The translations under genes and the position numbers were made by a program. Shown in pieces: positions 1-9,521 of a stretch of 64,000 nt of DNA. The DNA comes from Leadbetterella lacustris (lineage in GTDB: Bacteria > Bacteroidota > Bacteroidia > Cytophagales > Spirosomataceae), in assembly GCA_965234335.1 (NCBI GenBank), contig OZ248455.1, positions 186,001-250,000 of the forward strand, in the 5' to 3' direction. Under the pieces are notes generated by a model. It saw only the letters and a list, made by a program, of their open reading frames with translations, ran no database searches and was not told where the DNA came from. Numbering within the stretch: the first letter of the stretch is position 1; each line of letters opens with the position of its first letter.

Positions 1-529
1 TGCTATTGAAGTCGGTCAGTTTTCTGAAAATATCTGAGCTGTCTTTTTTGACAGGAAGATTGCCAACTAGTAACGACTGCACCATGTTGAAATTAATGTC
101 GAAGTCAAATGAGGTGCTGAGTTCGTTAAAACTCACCTTGTAGTATTTTCTGTTAAGTCTGTCAAGTAGAAAAATACTATCGGGGTTGATACTTATTCTT
201 GCGGCTTCGAGGCCAAGGGCTATAGAAATCCAAATCACACTATCTTTTTTGACGTGAATGGTGGCTGGTATGGTTTGATCTATTTTGGCAGTTTTGATGC
301 TAATTTTTGACTTTATCTTTAGTTTGACGAAGTCTATTTCCTTGGTTTCAAAATATACTTTCTCTTTTTCAACGATTTCTGTTTTCGAAACACTATCAGC
401 TACTACTATCACCGAATCAGTGGCGGTTTTACCCAGTACAATACTATTTTTCTTCATCTTGTGGCTTCTACAAGACGATACTGCTACAATAATAAAACCC
501 AAAAAGAAGAGTTTCTGGAGTACTTTCAT
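1..529 (-). CDS. DUF4292-type lipoprotein (C-terminus outside window)
   Basis: Reading the minus strand from an ATG at 529 gives about 176 residues that continue past the window edge, so the C-terminus is missing. The N-terminus MKVLQKLFFLGFIIVAVSSC is a lipoprotein signal with the lipobox cysteine at residue 20, so the protein should be membrane anchored. The mature part, with IKSKISIKTAKIDQTIPATI followed by KKDSVIWISIALGLEAARI, is typical of the DUF4292 proteins of Bacteroidota, which resemble LolA/LolB lipoprotein carriers. It begins two bases after the stop of the TPR gene, so the two are surely cotranscribed. In related genomes this pair is often followed by an M23 murein hydrolase activator, which would lie beyond this edge. 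Function is inferred from family only. Confidence 0.75.
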   Translation of the reverse strand, partial: MKVLQKLFFLGFIIVAVSSCRSHKMKKNSIVLGKTATDSVIVVADSVSKTEIVEKEKVYFETKEIDFVKLKIKSKISIKTAKIDQTIPATIHVKKDSVIWISIALGLEAARISINPDSIFLLDRLNRKYYKVSFNELSTSFDFDINFNMVQSLLVGNLPVKKDSSDIFRKLTDFNS

Positions 530-530
530 T

Positions 531-2237
531 TTATTCAATAATGGTTCTGTCTTTTATTTTTTTTTCAAGTTTTCTGTTAGATTTGTTTAGCTCAAGGGCT
601 TTTTCCCAAGCGTAAACAGCGTTTTCAGTTTGTCCCAGCTTGAATAATATATCGCCTTTGTGTTCGAAAATACTTTCATTTCCGTTTTTGTCTTTTGATA
701 GTGCCAAGTCAATGGCTTCATTTGCTTTACTGTATTCCGCTTTTTGATACAATACCCAGGCAAAGGTATTATAATTTTCCGCCTGGTTGGGGTATAATTT
801 TACTAGTTTTTCAGATAATAAAAGTGCTTTTTCGAGGTTTTTCTTGCCTGTGGCCAAAAGATAACTATAATTATTTAATGCTTGCTCGTTATTTGGGTTT
901 TCGGCTAAAACTTGCTCAAAAAGTTCGCTTGATTTCTCTATTTTGCCATTTTGGTGATATATCTCTGCCATACTGGCGTTTATGTGCTGTTTGAGTTCTT
1001 TATTGTTGGCATTCAGGGCCTGTGCTTCTTCTAAAGATATCAAGGCGTCATCATAAGCCTTGGTTTGCATTTGGGCAAATCCCAAGTGATACCAAAAATA
1101 GGATTGGTTGGGATAATATTCTAATGCTTTTTCGGTGTGTTTCGACATATCATCGTATTTGGCTAGTTTTACATCTAGCTCTACCACTGCTAGCCAAGCC
1201 TCAAAAATTCCTTTATCGTATTTTATGGCACTCAGGTAAGCATCTCTTGCGGCGAGGAGCTGATTTGATTTCACCAATATATCAGCTTTGTAGACATACG
1301 TGCGGGCCTCATCGGGGTGTTTGGCTATAATTTGGTCACAAAAGCTCAGGGCATCAGTTATGTCTTCGGCCTGAGTGTTATTTTTTAAGCTACTAAAATA
1401 CGAACCGAGAGCATTGGCTTTGAGTGAGTAGGGGAGAGCGTTTTGGGCCAATATGCTTTTTAGAACATCTTTAGTGCCTTGTTTATTATTTTGTTTGGCG
1501 TATGTTTCGGTCAAAAGACCGTATGCCTCCATGAAGTTTGGGTTTTCGTCTATGGCGTTTTTGAGCATCTGTACGGCCTCGGTATATCGACTGTTCGAAA
1601 TCAGGATTGTAGATTGTTGTAGAATATATTGAGGGTCGTTTTTGACCATTTTTTTGCCTTCTTTCAATGCCGCATCTACTTTGTTTTGTTTGAGCAAAAT
1701 CGTTTGTTTGGCTTGGGTTATTTGCTCTGAGGCACCCATGGTTTCCTCCATTTCGGTAAGGGTAGTTATGGCATCCGTCTCCTTTCCTTCGATAAGATAA
1801 ATATCTACCAAATTGAGGTAGCCTTCTGCAAAATTGGGTTTGATTTTCAGGGCTTTTTTTATTGTGGAGGCGGCCTCTTTGTATTGGTTCTGTTTAAACT
1901 GGAGGTTGCCGAGGTGTTGTATATAGTAAAAATTTTCTTTATCGAGGTCAGCGGCTTTTTTTGCAGAAATAAGTGCGGCAGGGATTCTATTGAGTGCCAT
2001 TTCGGTTTTTGAAAGCATAAAAAGCACGCTGGCGTTTTCACCGTAAGCTTGAATTCCTTTTCTAAACTCGGCATAGGCTTTGTCATAATCCTCAATGAGG
2101 TAAAGCTTCATGCCTTCGGTAAAAGACTGTTCAGTCTTTAGTTCTTTGGCTTCTAGCTTTTGGTCTTGTGGTTCATCTACAGCCGATTGTCCCAAGGCTG
2201 TGTAGTAAATAAATGTCAGAAATATAAGGATTCGCAT
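531..2237 (-). CDS. secreted TPR-repeat protein
   Basis: 568 residues. The N-terminus MRILIFLTFIYYTALGQSAV is a signal peptide ending near GQS. The rest is almost entirely tetratricopeptide repeats of about 34 residues, seen as repeated patterns such as A..L..KAADLDKEN, A...IKKALKIKPNFAEGYL and A..LLSEKLVKLYPNQAENY; I count roughly 12 to 14. It should be a periplasmic or outer-membrane-associated scaffold. It is the upstream gene of a pair with the DUF4292 lipoprotein, separated by a single base between stop and start. The pairing suggests a shared role in envelope lipoprotein handling, but this is inference. No catalytic domain is visible. Confidence 0.85.
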   Translation of the reverse strand: MRILIFLTFIYYTALGQSAVDEPQDQKLEAKELKTEQSFTEGMKLYLIEDYDKAYAEFRKGIQAYGENASVLFMLSKTEMALNRIPAALISAKKAADLDKENFYYIQHLGNLQFKQNQYKEAASTIKKALKIKPNFAEGYLNLVDIYLIEGKETDAITTLTEMEETMGASEQITQAKQTILLKQNKVDAALKEGKKMVKNDPQYILQQSTILISNSRYTEAVQMLKNAIDENPNFMEAYGLLTETYAKQNNKQGTKDVLKSILAQNALPYSLKANALGSYFSSLKNNTQAEDITDALSFCDQIIAKHPDEARTYVYKADILVKSNQLLAARDAYLSAIKYDKGIFEAWLAVVELDVKLAKYDDMSKHTEKALEYYPNQSYFWYHLGFAQMQTKAYDDALISLEEAQALNANNKELKQHINASMAEIYHQNGKIEKSSELFEQVLAENPNNEQALNNYSYLLATGKKNLEKALLLSEKLVKLYPNQAENYNTFAWVLYQKAEYSKANEAIDLALSKDKNGNESIFEHKGDILFKLGQTENAVYAWEKALELNKSNRKLEKKIKDRTIIE

Positions 2238-3140
2238 GAGGTGTTATTTTAAATGAGGGATTATCAAATTTATTAAATTTTGATTACATTAATTATTTTT
2301 GATTGTTTTTTAAACCCCTTCAAAATGTAAATTTCAGTATTTTGTTACAAAAAATCAATTTTTGAACCCTTTATAATCCAAAACAGCCTAAAGGTCAAGC
2401 AAAGCTCTAAGCAGGAAAACAGGAAAAGTGCCCTATATATCCCCGAAATCTAAAAAAATATATAATTCATATACAGTTGTTTGATTAATAGTAGCATTGC
2501 TGTTTATAGCGTATAGAGTAATCTGGAAGATCGGATTTATTAGGGGTAATGACCCGTATGTTATTCTTAATGAGTCGGTTAAATATTTTGGTTTGGGTCA
2601 ATTTTCATAAGATTTCCTTGTAGGAAATTTTCACCTACTTACTATGTTGAGTTTGGCTATGGAGTATTTTGTGATAGGTGACAAACCTTGGTTTTTAATA
2701 TGTTTTCTTAATCGCAAAGTCGCATAGAAATAATGATTTCTAAGTGTATCTAAAAAAACGTATTCAGCAATGTCCCATTTTTATAATCTGCTGTTATACT
2801 GTTTATATACACATGGGCTTTATGTTTTGATGCAAAAGTTAAAAGATTTGTTGCTCTTAATTTAGACTTATTTTATGCTAAGCTCCCTCATGCGTGTGGA
2901 GTAGGTGTGCTGGGCCGCAGAGCATAGGTTGTGGTTTTCTCGGTGTTGGCTCGAAAACAAGATGACAATAGAAACTACACATTCAGAAAGTTTCACCCAA
3001 CTGAATGATGCAAAATCTTGCCCAATTAATCCAAACTTGATTCGCTTTAAGCAGAAACCTTCGACCTAGCAAGTTTGCGAGCCTCAATAATTCAGACTAA
3101 AAAATAAAACTATAAGCTTCAATCATGTGATACGATATAC
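2238..3140. other. 903-bp non-coding gap
   Basis: No convincing coding frame was found on either strand. The stretch is AT-rich near 2240-2500 and less so near 2880-2960. It contains one weak copy of the palindromic intergenic repeat (2709-2756). It lies between two genes transcribed leftwards, so the promoter for the TPR gene should be in its left part. The remainder may be decayed coding DNA, but I recognise no family. Confidence 0.5.
2709..2756. repeat. degenerate copy of palindromic intergenic repeat A
   Basis: The segment aatcgcaaagtcgcatagaa, then ataatgatttct, then gtctaaaa-like bases resembles the two better copies at 32761-32825 and 34659-34723, but its outer arms are eroded. Assignment rests on the shared order of blocks: CGCAAAG, CGC, AGAAATAAT, ATTTCT and TCTAAA. 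Confidence 0.45.
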
Positions 3141-3974
3141 TTATGATTTCTGAGCAACTGGCGGGCGATAACTTTCAAATGGGATCCTTAAAAGTGGCGG
3201 TATGTGCTCATTTTCAATAGGATCCATGTAGGTGTCTATGCCGTAAATGATGTCCTTTCTTTCTATGAAGTTATAGGTACCAAACAATCTATCCCAAATT
3301 GAAAATATATTGCCGTAGTTGCTGTCTGTATAAGGTTGGGTATAATGATGATGCGTGTGATGCATGTCTGGGCTTACAATGACGTAACTTATGGCCTGAT
3401 CTAACCAACGAGGAAGTGAGATATTGGCATGGTTAAATTGCGACAAAACCACTGAAAGCGACTGGTAAAGAAAAACCATCCACATGGGGGCACCCGTTAC
3501 TACCACCGCAATGGTTGTGAAAATGAAGCGGAACACACTCTCACCCGGGTGATGGCGATTGGCCGAGGTGGTATCAACGTGTAAGTCGCTATGGTGGATT
3601 AGATGAAACATCCACATCCACTTGACTTGGTGCTCAAGCCAATGAATGAAATAGGCACCTATCAAATCCAAAATCATTAGTCCCAAGATAGCATAAAGCC
3701 ACAGTGGCATGGCAGGCAACCAATTGATAATACCAAAATCGTTGGCAATGGCCCAGTCCGAACTTTTAACCAAAATAAAGGCCAATGGGAAATTGACCAA
3801 TATAGTGGTTACAGTAAAGAAAATATTTACGGCAGCATGTTTGGTTTTTTTGTACTTAAAATTAAAAAGCGGCACTGCGGACTCCAGGATCCAGAAAAAA
3901 GCGATGCCTCCAACCAATAACAATGACCTATGAAGAGACGGGATGGTCTTAAAATATTCTACGATTACTTCCAT
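3141..3974 (-). CDS. sterol desaturase / fatty acid hydroxylase family membrane protein
   Basis: 277 residues, with about four or five hydrophobic segments, consistent with an integral membrane di-iron enzyme. The histidine motifs of the family are all visible: HWLEH (HxxxH), HLIHHSD (HxxHH) and HHTHHH near residues 225-230, with further histidines (NRHH) between. These ligate the two irons used to hydroxylate or desaturate lipids. In Bacteroidota such proteins act on membrane lipids or carotenoids, but the substrate cannot be read from sequence. The start MEVIVEYFKTIPS fits the first membrane segment. It stands alone, with long gaps on both sides. Confidence 0.85.
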   Translation of the reverse strand: MEVIVEYFKTIPSLHRSLLLVGGIAFFWILESAVPLFNFKYKKTKHAAVNIFFTVTTILVNFPLAFILVKSSDWAIANDFGIINWLPAMPLWLYAILGLMILDLIGAYFIHWLEHQVKWMWMFHLIHHSDLHVDTTSANRHHPGESVFRFIFTTIAVVVTGAPMWMVFLYQSLSVVLSQFNHANISLPRWLDQAISYVIVSPDMHHTHHHYTQPYTDSNYGNIFSIWDRLFGTYNFIERKDIIYGIDTYMDPIENEHIPPLLRIPFESYRPPVAQKS

Positions 3975-4154
3975 TTTAGTTTTTAGAGTCGATGTGCGAA
4001 AATACTATATTTTTTCTTACAATAGTACAGAAAGTTTTACTTATAATTATTCTTAAAGGCTCAAGTATTCTGGAAATCAATACTCAGGTACTTCTACAAG
4101 CCAATTATTTGCTTTCTGATAAGTATATTTGTGGCTTACAAGTACCTTTTCCTT

Positions 4155-5525
4155 ATGTTCAAATTTTCTGTTATCTTTTGTTTTTTTGTTTGTACTACTT
4201 TTTCAGGTTTTTCGCAAATTACCAATAAAAACGAACTTGAGGCTTATAAATCAGCCTACAACGCTTATGTTTGGGGTTTTCCTTTGGTGACTTTAGGGCT
4301 GTCAGTGGAGGAATTTGCACAAAACCCAACAAAAGCAAAGTTTAATAGTTTTGCGGTTCTACAGTCCAACTCCATCAACAAATCGCTTAATAATGAGCAT
4401 ATTATTTACTCAAAAGCCTATCTAGATTTAAAGCAAAGTGCGTTACTGATTACCTTACCGGTGGGAATTCTAAAGTATTATTCCATCACTTTTACAGATG
4501 CCTTTAGCAATACTATCGAGGTTTTTAGTTCATTGAAAAATCTTACGAAAGAAAAAAGTATTCTCTTGGTTGGCCCAGACTGGAAAGGAACAGTACCAAA
4601 AGGAGTAAAAAAAGTGATAAAATCGCCCACCAATCTTGCTTGGGCCGAAGGGCAAGTGTCGATTTTGGATAAAACAGAAATGGTTGATGCTAAAAAACTT
4701 CTAGAAGGTATAAAAATAAGTGAATTTGATACAAAGAAAAATAGCCAAAGTTGGACGGAACGTCATGTTTTTCCAAAATTAAAAACGGCAGGAAATCCAA
4801 CTGAGCAGGCATTGGCGATGGATTGGAAGTCTTATTTTGCGTATTTGTTGCTAATGCTCAAAGAAAATCCAATTCCAGAAAATCAAAAAGAATATGTGGC
4901 TGTTTTTGAGGATTTGGGAATATTCCCGGGTAAAGAATTTGAAGATGCCAAAGTAAGCAATAAGAAGCAAAAAGGTATAAAGCAAGGCTTTGCCGATGCT
5001 ATAGAATTGCTAAAAATGGAGGTCCCTCGACAAGAGGATTATAACAAGAACGGTTGGTCGTATAATGTGGGTGAAGGAAAATGGGGTACAAAATACACCA
5101 AAAACGCCGCTTCGGCTTTTAATGGTTTCAATCAAAACGCCGCTGAGGAGGTCATGAAATACAAAACCCAATTTGATGATAAGAAAGAAAGACTTTCTGG
5201 TAATCAGAAATATAAAATGACGATAAAAAAAGCCTCCCTTCCTCAAACCAAGGCTTTTTGGACTGTAAATGTGTTACAAACCAATAAGGAGGTTTTTGAA
5301 AACACCAAAGGCAAATATGGCATTGGAAACAAAAGTAAAGGGCTAAAATACAACAAAGACGGTTCTTTGACCTTATATTTTCAGGCCGAAATACCCAAAA
5401 GTATGGAACCAAACTGGGTTCCGATTCCTGCCGAAAAGTTTGAACTTGTATTTAAAGTTTTTGCACCCGGCGAAATAGTTTTTTCAGGCGAATGGGCTCC
5501 ACCGGCTGTTGAAATTGTGAAATAA
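4155..5525 (+). CDS. secreted DUF1254/DUF1214 domain protein
   Basis: 456 residues from the ATG at 4155. I prefer this to a GTG at 4131 because MFKFSVIFCFFVCTTFSGFS is then a clean signal peptide. The N-terminal half has the DUF1254 signature AYNAYVWGFPLV near mature residue 20. The C-terminal half has DUF1214 features: KAFWTVNVL, the IGNKSKGLKYNKDGSLTLYF block and the final PGEIVFSGEWAPPAVEIVK. This two-domain family is widespread and mostly uncharacterised; the protein is expected in the periplasm. It stands alone between two leftward genes. Confidence 0.85.
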   Translation: MFKFSVIFCFFVCTTFSGFSQITNKNELEAYKSAYNAYVWGFPLVTLGLSVEEFAQNPTKAKFNSFAVLQSNSINKSLNNEHIIYSKAYLDLKQSALLITLPVGILKYYSITFTDAFSNTIEVFSSLKNLTKEKSILLVGPDWKGTVPKGVKKVIKSPTNLAWAEGQVSILDKTEMVDAKKLLEGIKISEFDTKKNSQSWTERHVFPKLKTAGNPTEQALAMDWKSYFAYLLLMLKENPIPENQKEYVAVFEDLGIFPGKEFEDAKVSNKKQKGIKQGFADAIELLKMEVPRQEDYNKNGWSYNVGEGKWGTKYTKNAASAFNGFNQNAAEEVMKYKTQFDDKKERLSGNQKYKMTIKKASLPQTKAFWTVNVLQTNKEVFENTKGKYGIGNKSKGLKYNKDGSLTLYFQAEIPKSMEPNWVPIPAEKFELVFKVFAPGEIVFSGEWAPPAVEIVK

Positions 5526-5580
5526 ACTTGAGTAAACTATATGAAAATCACAAAGAATAATTTCAGATTTCAATATTTTT

Positions 5581-6198
5581 TCAGAACGACCCGAGAATTT
5601 GATTAAAAAACCCTTTGATAGATTCAGGGTAGACAACCAACATAAATACTACGCCCCAAAGACCACCCCAAAGGTGTGCCATGTGGTTTACATTGTCGCC
5701 TTGACGTCTGTCCATATAAATTGAATAAGCTACATAAATCAAGGCAAAAATATAGGCGGGCATAGGAATGGGTATCGGAAACATGATCAGTTTTGTCAGC
5801 GGCGACAAAATAATGCTTGCAAATACTATAGAACTTACTCCGCCAGATGCACCCAATGAGTTGTAAAAAGATAAGTTTTTGTATTTTATAATATCTGGTA
5901 TATTGGAAATGATTATACCTGAAAGGTATAGAATCATAAAGTAAAGTTTGGCGTTTCCGCCAAAAAAATACTCAAAATAAGTCTCAACAGCTCCACCAAA
6001 GAGGTACAATGCGTACATATTTAAAAGCAGATGCATGTAATCTGCATGTATAAATCCACAGGTAAGAATACGGTAGTACTCTTTACGGTGATTGACCGAG
6101 TAGGGATTATTTATGAGTTTATTCATTAGTCCATTGTCTCTGAATGCCATTAGACTAATGACCACCGTTATCAATATAATTATAATACTTAAACTCAT
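5581..6198 (-). CDS. rhomboid family intramembrane serine protease
   Basis: 205 residues from the ATG at 6198. A longer start at 6234 would overlap the upstream synthase, while 6198 leaves a 4-base gap and begins directly with the first membrane helix (MSLSIIIILITVVISLMAF). Rhomboid marks are present: HLLLNMYALYLFG after the first loop, GASGGVSS with the catalytic serine of GxSG, and NHMAHLWGG with the catalytic histidine. About six transmembrane helices are visible. It should cleave membrane proteins within the bilayer; substrates are unknown. It is translationally linked to the polyprenyl synthetase gene upstream. Confidence 0.88.
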   Translation of the reverse strand: MSLSIIIILITVVISLMAFRDNGLMNKLINNPYSVNHRKEYYRILTCGFIHADYMHLLLNMYALYLFGGAVETYFEYFFGGNAKLYFMILYLSGIIISNIPDIIKYKNLSFYNSLGASGGVSSIVFASIILSPLTKLIMFPIPIPMPAYIFALIYVAYSIYMDRRQGDNVNHMAHLWGGLWGVVFMLVVYPESIKGFFNQILGSF

Positions 6199-6202
6199 AT
6201 TT

Positions 6203-7177
6203 TTAGTTTTCTCTGTTTTCCAATTGTTCAGCAAAAGTCCTCAGTAATTCTTTTTTGTCTTCTGTCACGTTTAATTTATTGAGAGCTTCGGCTGCTTTAC
6301 TAAAATATGTTTTTGCTTCCGCTTCTGCATCTGCTCTTATTTCGAATTTGTCGTATATAGCTCTTATGGTTTCTACTTTTTCCAAAGCATCAAATTTTTT
6401 CTTACTAAGCCACAATTCTAGTGTTTTTTCCTCAGCTGTTCCTTTGGCTTTTTCAATGGCGTCTAACAAAAGCCAAGTTTTTTTATTTTCGATAATATCG
6501 CCACCTACTTGTTTTCCGAATTTTTCCGGGTCGGCGTAAACATCTAATATATCGTCGTTTAACTGAAAACCGAGGCCAAGGTTTACCCCTATTTCGTTAA
6601 GTAAACTTATCGATTCCTCGTCTGCATCAGCCAAAATACCACCCAGTTCCATCGCAAAACCCAGTAGAACCGAGGTTTTAAGGCGAATCATCTCAATATA
6701 GTCTTCTTTTTTTACGTCTGTTTTTGTGGCAAAAACCATGTCTAGTTGTTGCCCTTCGCAAACCTCAGCAGCCGTTTTGTTAAAACGCTTTATCACTTGT
6801 TTGAAATATCTATCCTCGGCATGACCAAGGAGTTCATAAGCAGCAACCAACATCACGTCGCCTGATAAAATGGCGGTATTGGTATCCCATTTTTCATGAA
6901 CCGTTGGTTGTCCTCTGCGGAGTGGAGCTTGGTCCATGATGTCGTCGTGCATCAGTGTGAAATTGTGAAAAACTTCAACTGCCATGGCGGGTTTTAATAC
7001 TTTTTGCCAGTTATAAAGCCACAAATTGGCCGACATAAGTGTCAGTAATGGTCTAAGTCTTTTACCACCTAATGACATGATATATGTTATAGGCTCGTAT
7101 AATTCTGTAGGGTTTTCTCCGTAAGTATAATTTTCGAACTCTTTGTTTAAGGCTTCTAGATAGGATTTAAAAGACAT
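6203..7177 (-). CDS. polyprenyl (isoprenyl diphosphate) synthetase
   Basis: 324 residues from the ATG at 7177; the TTG one codon earlier is less likely. Both aspartate-rich motifs of trans-prenyltransferases are present: LMHDDIMD near residue 83 and LNDDILD near residue 210. GGKRLRP near residue 38 is also typical. The enzyme condenses isopentenyl diphosphate with an allylic diphosphate to make geranylgeranyl or longer chains for quinones or carotenoids. Product length cannot be told. It sits 4 bases upstream of the rhomboid gene on the same strand and probably leads that operon. Confidence 0.9.
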   Translation of the reverse strand: MSFKSYLEALNKEFENYTYGENPTELYEPITYIMSLGGKRLRPLLTLMSANLWLYNWQKVLKPAMAVEVFHNFTLMHDDIMDQAPLRRGQPTVHEKWDTNTAILSGDVMLVAAYELLGHAEDRYFKQVIKRFNKTAAEVCEGQQLDMVFATKTDVKKEDYIEMIRLKTSVLLGFAMELGGILADADEESISLLNEIGVNLGLGFQLNDDILDVYADPEKFGKQVGGDIIENKKTWLLLDAIEKAKGTAEEKTLELWLSKKKFDALEKVETIRAIYDKFEIRADAEAEAKTYFSKAAEALNKLNVTEDKKELLRTFAEQLENREN

Positions 7178-7255
7178 CAATCGTTATTTTAGATTCAAAT
7201 TAATAATCAGAAAACAAAGCTATGGTTTATTTTGTTAAAACCGGACCAAAAATAT

Positions 7256-8587
7256 TTAAATTTTGGTGCTCCAAACCTGTAATTTATACAAAGGGTAGCT
7301 GAATACAAGGAATGTAAGGGCAAATTGGCTACTTTTTAAGTCTTGGAAAACTGCCCCTATCAAAAATAAAACAGAACATACCAACAGAAAATAAGGCACA
7401 AATGGAAAACCTGGAACTTTAAAAGGCCTAGTCAAGTTAGGTTCGGTTTTTCTGAGTTTTATCAAAGATGCAAACCCAGCAGCATAGCTCATTACAAAGA
7501 AAAATGTGGCAATGTCAGACAAAACTCCACAGATTTCTTTACCAGAAATAATTAATAAAATAGAACCAATGCTCGTCAGCGGCATGGCCACTGAAGGAGT
7601 GCCGGCTTTGTTTACCTTATGTACGGCTTTATGGAAAAGTCCGTCGCGACTCATTGAAAATATGACCCTTGGGGCAAACATCGTTTGAGCATTAAGCATA
7701 CCCAATATGGAAAGCATCAAGAAAAAAGTGACAATTTTGGCTGAATTTTCTCCAAAAATAAGCAATACGGCATCTGCTGCTGCAAGTTTTGAGTTTGCCA
7801 ATAAGTCCATCGGAATTACATAAAGTATGGCGGCATTTACAAGTAGATAAATCAATATGACCATCAAAACGCCTAAAATCATTGATTTCGGAAGACTTTT
7901 GGCAGGGTCAGTGTTTTCTTCCGAAAAATAGGAGGCCGTGTGCCAGCCGTCAAAGGTGTAAAAAATAGATTGCAGGGCTGCTATTATTCCAAAAAGCAGT
8001 GCTGGTTTTTGGGTCTTTTCGGCAGTTGCTTTCAATAGCGAATAATCCATATCTTTTCCATAAATAAAACAAAGCACCACGAAAACGATTAAACCAATGG
8101 CTTTTAAAAACGAAAGAATTTCTTGCGATTTCCCGCCTGCCCATGTACCCAAGAAGTGAAATGAGGTAAGAATTATTAGAATACCTATGGCTATCAATTG
8201 TATGTAGTTCTCAAGATGTGGGAGTAACAAAATAATATATTCACTCATGGTGTAGGCTCCAAAGCCCAAGGCCGCCACTGTTCCAAGCCAACTTGTAAGA
8301 CCTGTTATAAATCCGAAATAATTACCAAAAGCTCTTCGGGCATAAACGTACCACGAGCCTGCTTGTGGAAGGGAAACGCCGAGTTCGATAGCACAAAGCA
8401 CACCAAGGAAAGCATAAATACTCACCGCAATCCAAATCAACATGATAATAGTTGGGTCACCAATTTGAGCTGCGATAGCTCCTGGTTTTCGTAAAATACC
8501 CGTTCCTATGGTTCCACCTATGGTTACAGCTATTCCGAAACCCACACCTAGCAGTTTAAGTAATTGATTTGAAGATTTGTTTGTCAT
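7256..8587 (-). CDS. APC-family amino acid permease
   Basis: 443 residues with about 12 hydrophobic helices. The N-terminal GVGFGIAVTIGGTIGTGILRKP is the conserved unwound first helix of amino acid-polyamine-organocation transporters. FYTFDGWHTASYFSEE and the later GMLNAQTMFAPRVIFSMSRDGLF are also standard for the family. It should import or exchange amino acids across the inner membrane; the substrate is not determined. It lies just upstream of the synthase/rhomboid pair on the same strand, with a gap of about 78 bases, so cotranscription is possible. Confidence 0.88.
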   Translation of the reverse strand: MTNKSSNQLLKLLGVGFGIAVTIGGTIGTGILRKPGAIAAQIGDPTIIMLIWIAVSIYAFLGVLCAIELGVSLPQAGSWYVYARRAFGNYFGFITGLTSWLGTVAALGFGAYTMSEYIILLLPHLENYIQLIAIGILIILTSFHFLGTWAGGKSQEILSFLKAIGLIVFVVLCFIYGKDMDYSLLKATAEKTQKPALLFGIIAALQSIFYTFDGWHTASYFSEENTDPAKSLPKSMILGVLMVILIYLLVNAAILYVIPMDLLANSKLAAADAVLLIFGENSAKIVTFFLMLSILGMLNAQTMFAPRVIFSMSRDGLFHKAVHKVNKAGTPSVAMPLTSIGSILLIISGKEICGVLSDIATFFFVMSYAAGFASLIKLRKTEPNLTRPFKVPGFPFVPYFLLVCSVLFLIGAVFQDLKSSQFALTFLVFSYPLYKLQVWSTKI

Positions 8588-8711
8588 AAAGTATGGTTAT
8601 TGTCGCAATATAAAATAAAACCGTGGCCTTTTAAAGTTACCCCGCTTTTTAAATTATGTAATGAGCTACCAATTATTCTGAAGGGCTTTTATATTGGTTA
8701 CTGTAGGATGA

Positions 8712-9245
8712 ATTCTTTTTATAGGAGACTGTGCCATGAGTGACAATCTTGAGGCTTCGTTTAAAACAGAAGAGGCAGACAAAAGATATGTAGACCTAAG
8801 TACATCTGTAACAGCTGCCAATGGTCAAAGAAAAAGAATGACTACGAAGTATATGGATGCTGCAAACAATACAGATTTGTGTCCATTGTTGCGTACTTCT
8901 GAATTGTATCTTACTCGTGCAGAAGCTTTGGCTGAATTAAACGGTATCAACGACGAATCGCTTAAATTAGTAAATGGTACACGTCTGAGAGCTGGCTTAC
9001 CGGCTTGGACAAGCACTACCTTTACTACTAAAGGAGAGTTTGTAAATGCGATTTTGGAAGAAAGAAGAAAAGAGCTTAGCTTTGAAGGGCATCGTAAAAT
9101 GGATCTTCAAAGAAGAGGTCTTCCTTTACGTGCAAGTGGTGCACAAGCAGCACTTTCGGTTTTCGGTGGTCAAAAAACCGTACTCCCTCTTCCTCAAAGA
9201 GAGCTAGACTTGAATAAGAGCTTGGTTCAAAACGCTGGATATTAA
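8712..9245 (+). pseudogene. C-terminal remnant of a SusD/RagB outer-membrane lipoprotein
   Basis: The readable frame opens after a TGA at 8709-8711 and ends at 9245. LLRTSELYLTRAEALAELNG, then ILEERRKELSFEGHRKMDLQRRG and VLPLPQRELDLNKSLVQNAGY form the conserved C-terminal third of SusD-like glycan-binding lipoproteins. The family is usually about 500 residues with a lipoprotein signal and a TPR-like N-terminal part; only about 170 residues remain. No SusC partner is adjacent. The ATG at 8736 gives a plausible but functionless short ORF. It is followed by two good terminators, so the 3' end of the old operon is intact while the rest was deleted. Confidence 0.8.
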
Positions 9246-9270
9246 TCTACGTTTGATTTGAGATTTTGAA

Positions 9271-9302
9271 AAAAAACGTCCAATTTATTGGGCGTTTTTT
9301 TT
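9271..9302 (+). terminator. rho-independent terminator after SusD remnant
   Basis: Hairpin aacgtccaa / ttgggcgtt with a short loop, preceded by a run of A and followed by at least eight T. Confidence 0.85.
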
Positions 9303-9315
9303 ATACCCTAAAAAC

Positions 9316-9347
9316 AAAAAAGACCTCGGCAGGGCTGAGGTCTTTTT
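9316..9347. terminator. second, bidirectional-looking terminator
   Basis: Hairpin aaaaagacctc / gaggtcttttt around loop ggcagggct. A and T runs on both sides let it work on either strand. Confidence 0.8.
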
Positions 9348-9390
9348 GATTCATCATAGGTTCTATTAAATATCTTTCTCACTTCGGTAG

Positions 9391-9458
9391 TGCAAATTTA
9401 TGCAAAGTTTTTTTGTATATGCAAATATTATATGCAGTATTTTGCAAAAACTTGCAAT
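9391..9458. promoter_or_regulatory. phased TGCAAA motif array upstream of the DeoR gene
   Basis: TGCAAA-like hexamers start at 9391, 9401, 9420, 9433 (TGCAGT), 9443 and 9453 (TGCAAT). Several steps are 10 bases, one helical turn, so the motifs lie on one DNA face. The array ends about 65 bases before the DeoR start, between the SusD terminators and the regulator. It is a plausible operator for autoregulation; this is inference. Confidence 0.5.
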
Positions 9459-9521
9459 TATTTTTAATAATTACTATTTTTACCCTATTCAGTTTAGTTT
9501 TTTGAGAAAAGAACCCATAAC

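Noticed and set aside
285..590. 101-residue rightward frame
   Set aside because: It lies opposite the DUF4292 lipoprotein and TPR gene and has no family features.
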